The position numbers and the translations under genes were made by a program. The notes under the pieces were generated by a model. That model saw nothing but the letters and a program-made list of their open reading frames with translations. It was not told the origin of the DNA and did no database searches. This document shows positions 33,233 through 43,983 of a DNA stretch of 64,000 nt, in pieces (position 1 is the first letter of the stretch; each line of letters starts with the position of its first letter). This DNA comes from Capra hircus (Eukaryota; Chordata; Mammalia; Artiodactyla; Bovidae). The stretch lies in contig NC_030821.1 of NCBI RefSeq assembly GCF_001704415.2, forward strand, positions 40,655,210 to 40,719,209. The letters are read 5' to 3'.

Positions 33233-34118
33233 GCATCCACAAATAAAAGAAACTGGAGAAAGAAGAGTTGGAAGAAGGAAGTCTTATTATAATCTCTCTA
33301 GTAGAAGCAAGTACACATATGAGCTCTATCAGACATGAAATTTTTGCTGGAGTTTCTGAAAGTTTTTTTGAAAATCTTCTGCATAGTATCTGGAACCAGA
33401 TGTATTTTGTGGCCAAAAGTGTTTTTGGTTTGTGCATCATTATGACGCCCTAACTGTTAGCGGCAAATCAGAGAACCACATAAGATTTTCCTAAATCTTG
33501 AAACATCTAGCCTTTTCATCAGTTTTAAAAAAATATGTTTTACTGTGTTAAATCTTTTTCTACTTGAAATATCTAGAATGGTCACCATCATCCTCACCAA
33601 ACACAAACTGAGAATTTTACTATTGTAACTAGTTTCATGAAACCAATTATAAAGATAGGATTCTGGGATTTATTATTTCATGCTTTTATATTTAAAAACG
33701 GGGATGAAATCACTGCCAGTGGAAACAGGATACTGATAATGTGTTGCAGTGGCAATACTGTTACTTATCTGTTACAGTTGGTGTGTAGTGAAGTGCTTGT
33801 TGTACGCACTGTTTGATAGTCTAAGTGGCAGGAGCAATAGAGCATTGCCATAATGAGAACTATATCTAGCTGCTTCTGGCTTCACTGAAGAGTTTATAGA
33901 GTGGAGACGGAAAATACAAGCCTATAATCTCTGCTTAAAGCATGTGCAAGGAAGTAGAGGGCATATACGTTTGACCTTGAAAGAATTTTTTTAAACTTTT
34001 CTAGCCAAAGGACTAAAATATTCAAAATATAGACTCAAAGTCTGATCCTGTATGTTCCTGAATTACAGTGCAGTTTGGAGCATTGATTGGGAAAGATCCA
34101 TATCTTCAGTGTTTTAAT
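33233..34118. other. Unique sequence
   Basis: Nothing recognised. Confidence 0.5.
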
Positions 34119-34129
34119 TAGAGCTTCTT

Positions 34130-34408
34130 GCTGCTGCCGCTGCCGCTAAGTCTCTTCAGTTGTGTCTGACTCAGTGTGACCCCATAGATGGCAGCCCACC
34201 GGGCTCCCCCATCCCTGGGATTCTCCAGGCAAGAATACTAGAGTGGGTTGCCATTTCCTTCTCCAATGCATGAAAGTGAAAAGTGAAGGGGAAGTCGCTC
34301 GGTCGTGTCCAACTTTTAGCAACCCCATGGACTGCAGCCCACCAGGCTCCTCCGTCCATTGGATTTTCCAGGCAAGAGTACTGGGGTGAGGTGCCATTGC
34401 CTTCCCTG
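34130..34408 (-). mobile_element. Bov-A2 SINE (two units)
   Basis: Reverse (GCTGCC)n-type tail, two Bov-A units joined by catgaaagtgaaaagtgaag. Perfect 11 bp TSD tagagcttctt at 34119-34129 and 34409-34419. Young insertion. Confidence 0.97.
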
Positions 34409-34419
34409 TAGAGCTTCTT

Positions 34420-35289
34420 AGTGGATTTTAAAAATCTGAATATCTTGGTGCCCCTTCTCAATAACCCATTCACTAATATTTCTTATCAGGAAAGTTATTC
34501 TTTACTTATCCTGCCTGAATAAATCTGCCTACCTTGTCTTAGTTATTCCAAGTCCCCTTAAGACTCATCTCCTCTACCTTGTCATGAACTTGAGTTTCAT
34601 AGTTAGAGGCACATCTAGTGTTCCCCCAAATGCAGTGTAGCTTATTCAAGGAAAAATTGTTTAACATTTGATTGCTAATAGAAACTTGAGAAATATATGT
34701 GAGAATCAATTCTGTAAGTGTTAGACAAAGAAGGAAATAACATAATTTGATCAGGTTGACTATATTGATATGCATACAATTATAAGTGATTGATTCATGA
34801 TTTGAATAAGAAGCAAGTGGATGTAATTCTTACTCTATTGCTTGAATGGCACTTGAACAAAATATAACCTAAATATAAATATAACTAAATGCAACTGAGG
34901 ATGCAGAATTCTCTGGTACAGTGTAGAGGAATGAATCCAAAGGTTCAGGAATATAGGAAATGTTTAAATGGATTAATACCAAAAGAGCCATTCATAGCTA
35001 CCTGTCTCCTCTCTCTGGGGTTCAGGGTATACTCTCTTTATGCAATAATGAGAGGATCTCAGCATTCATGAAAATTTCCCTAGTGGTGGTCCTTCTGAAA
35101 CTGTACAGCATTGGCTGTCAGAGACAGCAAGGCATGTTAACAAAGTGGTGAACAGTACCAGAGCAGACATTAAAATGGACTGACTGAAGGAAACCTTTGG
35201 AAATTGCTAATTTATTACATTGTTTCTAGAACCCAGGACAAAAACAAATTGTTGCCTACAGAGTAATTATCTGGTTAGAATAATTCAAA
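34420..35289. other. Unique sequence, possible old repeat traces
   Basis: No gene. The stretch around 34545-34600 faintly resembles an L2 3' end, but too weakly to call. Confidence 0.4.
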
Positions 35290-36480
35290 AGTAAAATACT
35301 GGTCTGGTATGTGTTTTCCCTGCACTATTTGTTGAAAAGTTTACCCTTTCCCCTTTGAGTAATCTTAGAACTCTTGTCAAAAATCATTTGCACATATATG
35401 TGGGGATTTATTTCTAGACTAGCCAGTCTATTCCATTGGCCTGTATGTTGGTCTTTATGCCAGTTCCACACATTTTGATTACTGTAGCTCTGCAGTAAGT
35501 TTTGAAATTAGGAGGGAATCCTCCAATGTTATTCTTTTTTGAGGCTGTCATGGTTATTGTAAGCCATGTGAATTTCAGAATGGGTTTTCCTATTTCTGAA
35601 GAAAACATCTTTGGTTATTGATAGAAATTGAATCGAATCTGTAGATTATTTTAGGTAGTATTGACATCTTGATAATATTAAATCTTCCCATTCATGAAAA
35701 AGAGATATTTCCACTTATTTATGTCTTTTAAAATTTCTTAAAGCATTTTATTGTTCTTATTAAGCAACCCTTTCACTTCTAGTTTAAAGGAATTCCTAAA
35801 TATTTTACTCTTTTTAATGCTATTGTTAATAAAATTATGTTCAAAATTTCCTTCCAGGTTATTCATTGTAGTGTAAACAAATGCAACTGATTTTACGTCC
35901 TGCTACTTTGCTGAATTCATTTATTAGTTCTAATAGTTTGTGTGTATGAATAATCTTTAGTGTTTTTTACATATTAAATTATATCATCTGGAAAGAAAGA
36001 CAATTTTACTTCTTCCTTTCCAATTTGGATGTCTTCTATTCCTTTTTTAATTGCTCTGGTTAGAACTTCCAGAATTTGTCGAGTACAGTGTCAAAGGTGG
36101 GCATCCTTGCATTTTTCTTGATTTTAAAAGAAGTACTTTTCATTTTTTACTGTTGAGTATAATGTTTGCTGTGCATTCTCATTGGTTGCTTTTATTATGT
36201 TAAGGTAACTCCCTTCTCTTTCTAGTTCGCTGAATGCTTTTATCATGAAAAAGTGTTGAATTTTGTCAAATGGAAATAATCATGTGAGTTTTCCCCTTTA
36301 TTTTCTTAATGTACTATATTACATTGATAAATTTTCATATGTTGAACCCCATCCTTGCATTCCAGGAATAAATTCCCCTTGGTCATAGTGTACAATCATT
36401 TTAAAACGAGTGGTGTTGAATTCAATTTGTTAGTATTTTATTGAGGCTTTTTGCATTATGGGTATATAATTTTTTTTTTT
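35290..36480 (-). mobile_element. Ancient eutherian L1, ORF2 3' half (segment A)
   Basis: Antisense L1 ORF2 from its C-terminal end through the RT core. The order of decayed phrases is clear: tatgccagttccacacattttgattact, ctgaattcatttattagttctaa, cttcctttccaatttggatg, tggttgcttttattatgttaagg, gttgaattttgtcaaatgg. Segments B-D to the right continue the same element. The frame is destroyed throughout. Confidence 0.85.
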
Positions 36481-36488
36481 TTTGGTTT

Positions 36489-36550
36489 AACTTATTTATT
36501 TATTTATTTTTAAAATTTATTTATTTATTTATTTTTAAAAAATTTAAAAA
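36489..36550. repeat. (TTTA)n low-complexity tract
   Basis: TTTA units at the tail side of a reverse Bov-tA SINE, probably grown from its A-rich tail. Confidence 0.85.
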
Positions 36551-36556
36551 TCTTTC

Positions 36557-36709
36557 TGCCAGGCTCCTCTGTCCATGGAATTCTCCAGGCAAGAATACTG
36601 GAGTGGGTAGTTATTCCCTTCTCCAGGGAATCTTCCTGATCCAGGGATTGAACCTTGGTCTCCCACATTGCAGGCAGATTTTTTACCATCTGAGCCACCA
36701 GAGAAGCCC
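36557..36709 (-). mobile_element. Truncated Bov-tA SINE in L1
   Basis: Reverse Bov-A (ctgccaggctcctctgtcc) and tRNA-like head (gattgaaccttggtctccc ... gagccaccagagaagccc). Confidence 0.9.
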
Positions 36710-36760
36710 TTTCACTCTTTTTTTAGATTGAGGATTTTTGCATCAATATTCATAAAGGAC
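36710..36760 (-). mobile_element. Short L1 piece between two SINEs
   Basis: The phrase attgaggatttttgcatcaatattcataaagga is L1 ORF2. It joins segment A and segment B of the ancient L1. Confidence 0.7.
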
Positions 36761-36778
36761 GTGTGTGTGTGTGTGTGT
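36761..36778. repeat. (GT)9 microsatellite at a SINE tail
   Basis: GT run directly left of a reverse Bov-tA, at the SINE 3' end. Confidence 0.95.
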
Positions 36779-36966
36779 TTTAGTTGCTCAGTGGTGTCCA
36801 ACTCTTTGAGACCCTGTGGCCTATAGTCCACCAGGCTCCTCTGTCTATGGGATTCTCCAGGCAGGAATACTGGAGTGGATTGCCATGGTCTCCTCTAGGG
36901 GATCTTCCTGACCCAGGAACTGAACACAAGTCTCTTATGTCTCCTGCACTGGCAGAAGGGTTCTTT
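36779..36966 (-). mobile_element. Bov-tA SINE in L1
   Basis: Reverse Bov-A (gttgctcagtggtgtccaac) to tRNA-like head (ctgaacacaagtctcttatg ... ctgcactggcagaagggttc). It splits the ancient L1; L1 resumes at gatattagtata. Confidence 0.92.
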
Positions 36967-38029
36967 AAGATATTAGTATATAATTTTCTTTTCCTTGTAT
37001 TGAATTTGTCTTTGATATCAGGGTAATTCTGGTTTCATAGAATGAGTTAGAAAGTGATCTCTGTAATATTTTGGCAAAAACTGAGAAGGATTGTTATTAG
37101 TCCCACTTTAAATGTTTGATAGAAGTCACCATGGAAGATCTAGAGATTTTCTTTGTTGAGTGACATGCAAATACTGATTCTGCCTCCTTCCTAGCTTCTG
37201 CCTCCTTCCTAGGTCTATTCAGATTTCCTGTGTCTTCATAATTTGGTCTTTGTAGGTTTTGTTTCTAGAAATTTGTCCACTTCATATAATTTATCCAATT
37301 TTTTCAGCATGCAATTGTTCATAATACTCTTACAATTCTTTTCATTTCTGTAAAAATGGTAGTAATATGTCCACTTTTATTTCTGATTTTAGTAATTTGA
37401 GTCTTCTCTTTTTCTTACTTAAAGAGCTAAAGGTTTGTCAATTTTGTTGACTCTTTAAGAACTGACTTTTGGGTTCATTGACAATTTTTTATAGTTATTC
37501 TATTCTATTTCAGTTCTTTTTTCTAGTTCCTTAAATTTTAAAGTTAGCTTTCTGATTTGAGAACTTCTAATGTAAGCTGTATAGCTATACATTTCCCTTT
37601 AGTATTATTTTAGCTTCATCTTATAAGTTTCATTATGGTGTAGCTTAATTTTATTCATCTGTACTTTTTAATTTCCCTTATGAATTTCTCTTTAATCCAT
37701 TTGTTTAAAAAATATTGTTTAATTTGCCTATTTTGTTAACTTTGCACTTTTCCTTCTCTTACTGATTTATAACTCAATCCCATTGGATTGGAGAATCACT
37801 TTGTATGATAGCTTTTAAGATCTCTTAAGGCTCACATTATGACCTAATATGTGTTCTGTCCCCCAAAACATCCCATGTGTACCTGAGAGGAAGGCGTATA
37901 TTCTTGTCATTAGGTAAAGTGTTCTATAAGTGTCTGTTAGATATGGTTGATTTATTGTGCTGTTTAAGTCTTCTATTTTTTACTTCTTTTCTATCTGTTT
38001 TTGCTATCTATTGTTGATAGTGAGTTATT
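36967..38029 (-). mobile_element. Ancient L1, ORF2 RT to endonuclease border (segment B)
   Basis: Continues segment A in the same orientation (tatcagggtaattctggtttcatagaatgag, then cttctctttttcttacttaaagagctaaaggtttgtc). A perfect 18 bp tandem duplication starting ttctgcctcc lies near 37177-37213. Confidence 0.85.
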
Positions 38030-38243
38030 GCTGTGCTGTGCTTAGTCACTCAGTCATGTCTGACTCTTTGTGACCCTACAGTGTGTAGCTTTCCCGGCTC
38101 CTCTGTCCATGGGGATTCTCCAGGTGAGAATACTGGAGAGGGTTGCCATGCCCTCTTCCAGGGAACCTTCCCAACCCAGGTATCAAACCCAGTCTCCTAC
38201 ATTGCAGGCAGATTCTTTACCATCTGAACCATCAGGGAAACCC
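38030..38243 (-). mobile_element. Bov-tA SINE in L1
   Basis: Full reverse Bov-tA (gtgctgtgcttagtcactcag to ctgaaccatcagggaaaccc). Perfect 11 bp TSD agtgagttatt at 38019-38029 and 38244-38254. Confidence 0.96.
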
Positions 38244-38890
38244 AGTGAGTTATTAATATCTTCAACTATTACTGTAGAGCTATTTCTTCTTCAATTCTGT
38301 CAAATTTTATTTCCTATATTCTGATGGTTTCTTGTTGTGTGTAAATAAATGCTTATAATTGTCTTTTGTTTCTGCTGTATTCAATTTTTTAATAATATAT
38401 AATGTCATTTTTTGTCTTTTTAAACTTTTCTGATTTAAAATCTATTTTATTTAATGCTAGTATAGCCACCATGCTCCCTTTAAGTTTCTATTTGCATGGG
38501 ATATCTTTTTCCATTCTTTCGCTTTTGGTAAGTTTGTATTTGGATCTGAAGCGACTCTCTTATAGACAGCATATAGTTGGATCATGTGTGTTTTTCTATT
38601 CTGCCAACCTCTGTCTATTGATTAAAGAATTTGTTTCATTTACAGTTAAAGTATGCTGAAAATCAAGAACTGCTATTTTGCTATTTGCTTTCTACATATT
38701 TTACAGCTACTTTTAAATCCCTCATTCCCTGTATGGCTGTTTTCTTTTGAGTTTTGCTCATTATTCGTAGTAGAATATTTTAATTCTCTTTTTCCTTTGT
38801 GCATATTCTATATCTCACAGGTGCCATGAGGATTATTATCTTAAAGTTACAACACTAATTTAAGGTTTTTAGTTTCCATAGATATTTATC
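38244..38890 (-). mobile_element. Ancient L1, ORF2 endonuclease region (segment C)
   Basis: Continues segment B (ttaatatcttcaactattactgtagagct ... atagacagcatatagttgg ... gccatgaggattattatcttaaagtt). Highly decayed. Confidence 0.75.
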
Positions 38891-39029
38891 CATTGTTTAT
38901 ACAGCTTTTTCATAAAGATAATTTTAAAATGTAAAATACTCACAAATTCTTAAAGTACATTATGAGGTATTATAATTTTATATAGCGGACATTTTACTAG
39001 CAAAGTTATAAGCACCTATCACTAAAATT

Positions 39030-39440
39030 CTTTCCTCACACTTTAAAAAAAATAACACTGATGAAACAGTAGAAGCAATTTCTCTTCTCTGTGAAGCCTA
39101 TAAGTATCTATTGCACTTTCAATAAAAGTTCCATTGACAAATATTTTTAGCACACTTCTTTCACTGGTCACTTTGTAAAAGATGTCTTGAATCTGGCTTC
39201 TATATTCAAGCATGTCCAATCCCACAACTTTATAATTAACATTCATGCCATGCAAAAGCATATTTACCATTGTACTATAAGAACAAAATGTTTTTGAGAA
39301 AATGATCACATAATTATCAGAAATTGCTTCTTGTATCTGATTCACAGGAGCAGTTGCTGAGTTCCGCAAAGATGATGATGTGCTATTTCTCTTAACAGAG
39401 GCAGAAACTCTCACTGCCAATCAAGCTGGTCCACTGAGTC
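39030..39440 (-). pseudogene. GLRX2: GLRX2 (glutaredoxin 2) processed pseudogene
   Basis: A minus-strand frame of 125 codons (39420-39043) matches the thioredoxin-fold glutaredoxin 2. Recognisable blocks are TSSSLRNSATAPVNQIQEA, ISDNYVIIFSKTFCSYS, NVNYKVVGLDMLEY, FVNGTFI and HQCY. The parent enzyme is a mitochondrial/nuclear glutathione-dependent oxidoreductase with a CSYC active site; here the second cysteine is serine (CSYS), and the reading stops early at HQCYFF, where the normal C-terminus is lost. It is intronless and sits inside an old L1, so it is a retrocopy. The AT-rich 38891-39029 may be its 3' UTR. No promoter is evident. Confidence 0.88.
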
Positions 39441-39542
39441 ACTCAAACTTTGGAAGAGCAGCTCCTTATCAGAGCTGCATGGTGCCAACACACAGTCCTG
39501 ATTTGAATGGTCACTTTTAATTTCAGTAAGTATGCTCTTTTA

Positions 39543-39813
39543 CTGGAGAAGGCAATGGCAACCCACTCCAGTACTCTTGCCTGGCAAATCCCATGGATGT
39601 AGGAGCCTGATAGGCTGCAGTCCATGGGGTTGCTAAGAGTCGGACACGACTGAGTGACTTCTCTTTCACTTTTCACTTTCATGTGTTGGAGAAGGAAATG
39701 GCAGTCCACTCCAGTGTTCTTGCCTGGAGAATCCCAGGGATGGAGGAGCCTGGTGGGCTGCCGTCCATGGGGTCGCATAGAGTTGGACATGACTAAAGCG
39801 ACTTAGCAACAGC
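39543..39813 (+). mobile_element. Bov-A2 SINE (two units)
   Basis: Two sense Bov-A units (ctggagaaggcaatggcaac; ttggagaaggaaatggcagt), end gacttagcaacagc. Perfect 11 bp TSD atgctctttta at 39532-39542 and 39814-39824. Young. Confidence 0.97.
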
Positions 39814-39881
39814 ATGCTCTTTTACAGATGTATCCTCACCCCTTCTTGTTGTTGATATCACAAAGTTTCATCTTTATACAT
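39814..39881 (-). mobile_element. Ancient L1 small segment
   Basis: The stretch gttgttgatatcacaaagtt ... ctttatacat matches an old L1 upstream of ORF2 in the same orientation as segments A-C, linking them to segment D. Confidence 0.5.
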
Positions 39882-40049
39882 TCATCATCTTCATCTGTGC
39901 ACGTTCAGTTGAGCCCAACTTTTTTGCAACCCTATGAACTGTAGCCCACCAGGTTACTCGGTCCATGAAATTTTCCAGGCAAAAATACTAGAGTGGGTTG
40001 CTGTTTTCTACCCCTAAGTGAATGTCAGTTTCATGTTGGTCAGAGCTGG

Positions 40050-40102
<53 letters not shown>

Positions 40103-40299
40103 AACAGTCATGTCCAATTCTTTGTGACTCCCATGGACTGTAGCCCGTCAGGCTCCTCTGTCCATGGAATTCTCCAGGCAAGAATACTGGAGTGAGTAGC
40201 CATTTCTTTCTCCAGGGGATCTTCCTAAATCAAGGATTAAAGCCAGATCTCCTGAACTGTAGGTAGATTGTTTACCATGTGAGCCACCAGGGGCACCCT
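39882..40299 (-). mobile_element. Composite SINE: Bov-A, (GT)n array, Bov-tA
   Basis: Flanked by ctttatacat at 39872-39881 and 40300-40309. Inside, from left: a reverse Bov-A unit (39897-40018), a short spacer, a (GT)n(ATGT)n array (40052-40100) and a reverse Bov-tA with head (gagccaccaggggcaccc). One TSD pair for the whole 418 bp suggests one composite insertion, or a second insertion into the tail of the first. Confidence 0.8.
40052..40100. repeat. (GT)n(ATGT)n microsatellite
   Basis: Compound GT/ATGT array inside the composite SINE. Confidence 0.97.
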
Positions 40300-40349
40300 C
40301 TTTATACATGGTGTGCTCTAAAGACAACTTTCAAACACAGTTTCTTAAG

Positions 40350-40562
40350 GGCTTCCTTCCCTGGTCGCTCAGACAGGAAGGAATCCTCCTGCAATGCGGG
40401 AGACCTGGGTTTGATTCCTGGGTTGGGAAGATCCCCTGGAAGGGGGCATAGCAACCCACTCAAGTATTCTTTCCTGGAGAATCCCCAGGGTCAGAGGAGC
40501 TTGGCAGCCTACAGTCTATGGTGTTGCAGAGTCAGGTACAACTGAGCGACTAAGCACACACT
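40350..40562 (+). mobile_element. Bov-tA SINE
   Basis: Head gcttccttccctggtcgctc ... gtttgattcctgggttggg, body, end caactgagcgactaagca. TSD core tcttaag at 40343-40349 and 40564-40570. Confidence 0.92.
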
Positions 40563-40564
40563 CT

Positions 40565-41503
40565 CTTAAGTTGTGTTTTAAACAAAACATTGAATTATAA
40601 ACCACTGTTATAATAGTATTAGCTTTTAGAGTAATAATTTTAAATAAGATTTTCATTTCTTGAATCTTGTAGAAAACAATAAATGGACTTACAAACCACT
40701 GTTAGAAAAATACTGGCTCTACAATTGTCCATATGTTTACATTTGGTGAATTGTTTTTATTTCCTCATGTGACTTGGTGTTGTTGCCTTATGTTTTTTCA
40801 TTTCACCCCTGCAGGACTCTTTTGAGTATGTCCAGCTCGAGGGCAGGTCTAGTGGTAATAACTCTTTCAGTTTGTGTTGTTTGAGAATGTCTTAATTTAC
40901 CCCTCACTTTTGGAGGACATTTTTATTGGATATAGGATTCTTGGTTAAGATATTTTTCTCTTTTATCAGTGTAAATATACAGACCCTTGACTTCTGGCCT
41001 CCAAACATTGTATTAAGAAATCTGTTAATAATTTTATTGAGGATTCTTTGTACTTGATGACTCACTTTCCTCTTTCTGCTCCCAGGGTTCTCTCTTTGTT
41101 TTTTGAATGTTTGATAATAATGTGTCTTAATTTTGTTCTCTGAGTTCACCGTACTTGGAATACATGTAGTTTCTTTGATATTTGCAATTAAATATTTCAT
41201 CAAATTTTGGAACTTTTCAACCATTTTTTTTTTCAGATATTGTATTCTCTTCTTTCTTTTTTTCTTCTCCTTCTGTGATTTCTACAATGTGTATATTGGT
41301 TCATTGATGATGTCCCACCGGTCGTTTAGACTCTGTTCACTTGTCTTCAATCTTTTCTCTTTCTGTTCTCCAGACTCAATAATTTTATCCCAGGGGGCTG
41401 ATTTCTTCAGTGTTTCATTCACAACACTGGATAGATGTACATATGTGGTTGCTGAGAGCTTATTGGATAGTTTTATTGGTAATTCAGAACATTTTCTTCT
41501 TTT
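40565..41503 (-). mobile_element. Ancient L1 5' part (segment D)
   Basis: Antisense L1 upstream of ORF2: tgcaggactcttttgagtatg ... gggcaggtctagtggtaata, attggatataggattcttgg, ttctctctttgtttttt, cttctccttctgtgatttcta. With segments A-C it makes one element of roughly 5 kb of L1 sequence, 3' end left and 5' end right. Cut at 41504 by a young L1-BT. Confidence 0.75.
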
Positions 41504-41518
41504 AAAGTTTCCCATTCA

Positions 41519-41806
41519 TTTCTTTTTCTGCTCTGATTGCTGTGGCCAAAACTTCCAGAACTATGTTGAATAGTAGGGGTGAAAGTGGGCACCCTTGTCT
41601 TGTTCCTGACTTTAGGGGAAATGCTTTCAATTTTTCACCATTGAGGACAATGTTTGCTGTGGGTTTGTCATATATAGCTTTTATTATGTTGAGGTATGTT
41701 CCTTCTATTCCTGCTTTCTGGAGAGTTTTTATCATAAAAGGATGTTGAATTTTGTCCAAGGCCTTCTCTGCATCTATTGAGATAATAATATGGCTTTTAT
41801 TTTTCA
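41519..41806 (-). mobile_element. L1-BT insertion, inverted 5' segment
   Basis: Minus strand encodes the L1 reverse-transcriptase stretch SIDAEKALDKIQHPFMIKTL ... TRQGCPLSPLLFN ... VLEVLATAIRAEKEMNG. It lies head to head with the plus-strand segment at 41807. It belongs to the same insertion, because the TSD aaagtttcccattca lies at 41504-41518 and 43969-43983 outside both segments. Confidence 0.95.
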
Positions 41807-43615
41807 TAGTTCTGGAAGTTTTGGCTACAGCAATCAGAGCAGAAAAAGAAATAAAAGGAATCCAAATTGGAAAAGAAGAAGTAAAACTCTCAGTGTTTGC
41901 AGATGACATGATCCTCTACATAGAAAACCCTAGAGACTCCACCAGAAAATTACTAGAGCTAATCAATGAATATAGTAAAGTTGCAGGATATAAAATCAAC
42001 ACACAGAAATCACTTGCATTCCTATATACTAATAATGAGAAAGTAGAAAAAGAAATTAAGGAAACAATTCCATTCACCATTGCAACGAAAAGAATAAAAT
42101 ACTTAGGAATATATCTACCTAAAGAAACTAAAGACCTATATATAGAAAACCATAAAACACTGATGAAAGAAATCAAAGAGGACACTAATAGATGGAGAAA
42201 TATACCATGTACATGGATCAGAAGAATCAATATAGTGAAAATGAGCACACTACACAAAGCAGTCTACAAATTCAATGCAATCCCTATCAAGCTACCAGCG
42301 ATATTTTTCATAGAACTAGAACAAATAATTTCAAGATTTGTATGGAAATACAAAAAACCTGAAATAGCCAAAGTAATCTTGGGAAAGAAGAATGGAACTG
42401 GAGGAATCAACCTGCCTGACTCCAGGCTCTACTACAAAGCCACAGTCATCAAGACAGTATGGTACTGGCATAAAGACAGAAATATAGATCAATGGAATGA
42501 AATAGAAAGCCCAGAGATAAATCCACACACATATGAACACCTTATCTTCGACAAAGGAGGCAAGAATATACAGTGGAGTAAAGACAATCTCTTTAACAAG
42601 TGGTGCTGGGAAAACTGGTCAACCACTTGTAAAAGAATGAAACTAGATCACTTTCTAATATCACACACAAAAATAAACTCAAAATAGATTAAAGATCTAA
42701 ATAGACCAGAAACTATAAAACTCCTAGAGGAGAACATAGGAAAACACTCTCTGACATAAATCACAGCAGGATCCTTTATGATCCACCCCCTAAAATTCTG
42801 GAAATAAAAGCAAAAATAAACAAATGGGATCTAATTAAAATTAAAAGCTTCTGCACAACAGAGGAAAATATAAGAAGGTGAAAAGACAGCCTTCTGAATG
42901 GGAGAAAATAATAGCAAATGAAGCAACTGACAAACAACTAATCTCAAAATTATACAAGCAACTTATGCAGCTCAATTACAGAAAAATAAATGACCCAGTA
43001 AAAAAATGGACCAAAGAACTAAATAGACATTTCTCCAAAGAAGACATACGGATGGCTAACAAATGCATGAAAAGATGCTCAACATCACTCATTATTAGAG
43101 AAATGCAAATCAAAACCACAATGAGGTACCACTTCACACCACTCAGAATGTCTGCAGTCCAAAAATCTGCAAGCAATAAATGCTGGAGAGGGTGTGGAGA
43201 AAAGGGAACCCTCCTACACTGTTGGTGGGAATGCAAACTAGTACAGTCACTATGGAGAACATTGTGGAGATTCCTTAAAAAATTGCAAATAGAACTGCCT
43301 TATGACTCAGCAATCCCACTGTGGGGCATACACACCAAGGAAACCAGAATTGAAAGAGACGCATGTACCCCAATGTTCATCGCAGCACTGTTTATAATAG
43401 CCAGGACATGGAAACAACCTAGATGTCCATCAGCAGATGAATGGATAAGAAAGCTGTGGTACATATACACAATGGAGTATTACTCAGCCGTTAAAAAGAA
43501 TACATTTGAATCAGTTCTAATGAGATGGATGAAACTGGAGCCAATTATACAGAGTGAGGTAAGCCAGAAAGAAAAACACCAATACAGTATACTAACACAT
43601 ATATATGGAATTTAG
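41807..43615 (+). pseudogene. L1-BT ORF2 3' half, broken
   Basis: Reads VLEVLATAIRAEKE, then the RT palm box FADDM at 41896-41910, AFLYTNNEKVEKEI, GIYLPKETKDLY and QWSKDNLFNKWCWENW to a stop at 42685. A second open stretch, 42878-43615, holds WEKIIANEATDKQLISKLYKQ, the cysteine cluster CWRGCGEKGTLLHCWWEC and EYYSAVKKN. Stops and a frameshift near 42686-42880 separate them. ORF2 normally gives endonuclease and reverse transcriptase; here the N-terminal half is absent or inverted, so it is inactive. Confidence 0.93.
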
Positions 43616-43968
43616 AAAGATGGCAATGATGACCCTGTATGCGAGACAGTAAAAGAGACATAGATGTGTAGAGTGGACTTTTGGACTCAGAGGGAGAGGG
43701 AGAGGGTGGGATGATTTGGGAGAATGGCATTGAATCATGTACACTATCATGTAAGAAATGAATCGCCAGTCTATGTCCGATGCAGGATACAGGATGCTTG
43801 GGGTTGGTGCACGGGGATGACCCAGAGAGATGTTATGGGGAGGGAGGTGGGAGGGGGGTTCACATGTACACCCGTGGTGGATTCATGTCAATGTATGGCA
43901 AAACCAATACAGTATTGTAAAGTAAAATGAAGTGAAAACTAAAAATTTTTAAAAATAAATAAATAAAT
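41807..43968 (+). mobile_element. L1-BT insertion, main segment (ORF2 3' half plus 3' UTR)
   Basis: Sense L1 from the RT palm through the ORF2 C-terminus to the 3' UTR and a (AAAT)n poly(A) tail at 43949-43968. Perfect 15 bp TSD. The first ~45 bp (41807-41852) repeats, in inverse, the start of the inverted segment (41519-41565), so the inversion joint carries an overlap. Few mutations; a recent insertion. Confidence 0.97.
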
Positions 43969-43983
43969 AAAGTTTCCCATTCA

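Noticed and set aside
42331..42540. Minus-strand hydrophobic frame that looks like a membrane protein
   Set aside because: Antisense shadow of L1 ORF2.
41752..42687. 311-codon plus frame, the longest in the window
   Set aside because: It is the L1-BT ORF2 middle part, and its first ~18 codons are antisense L1 read through the inversion joint.
42878..43615. 245-codon plus frame with a cysteine cluster
   Set aside because: It is the C-terminal part of L1 ORF2, not a zinc-finger gene.
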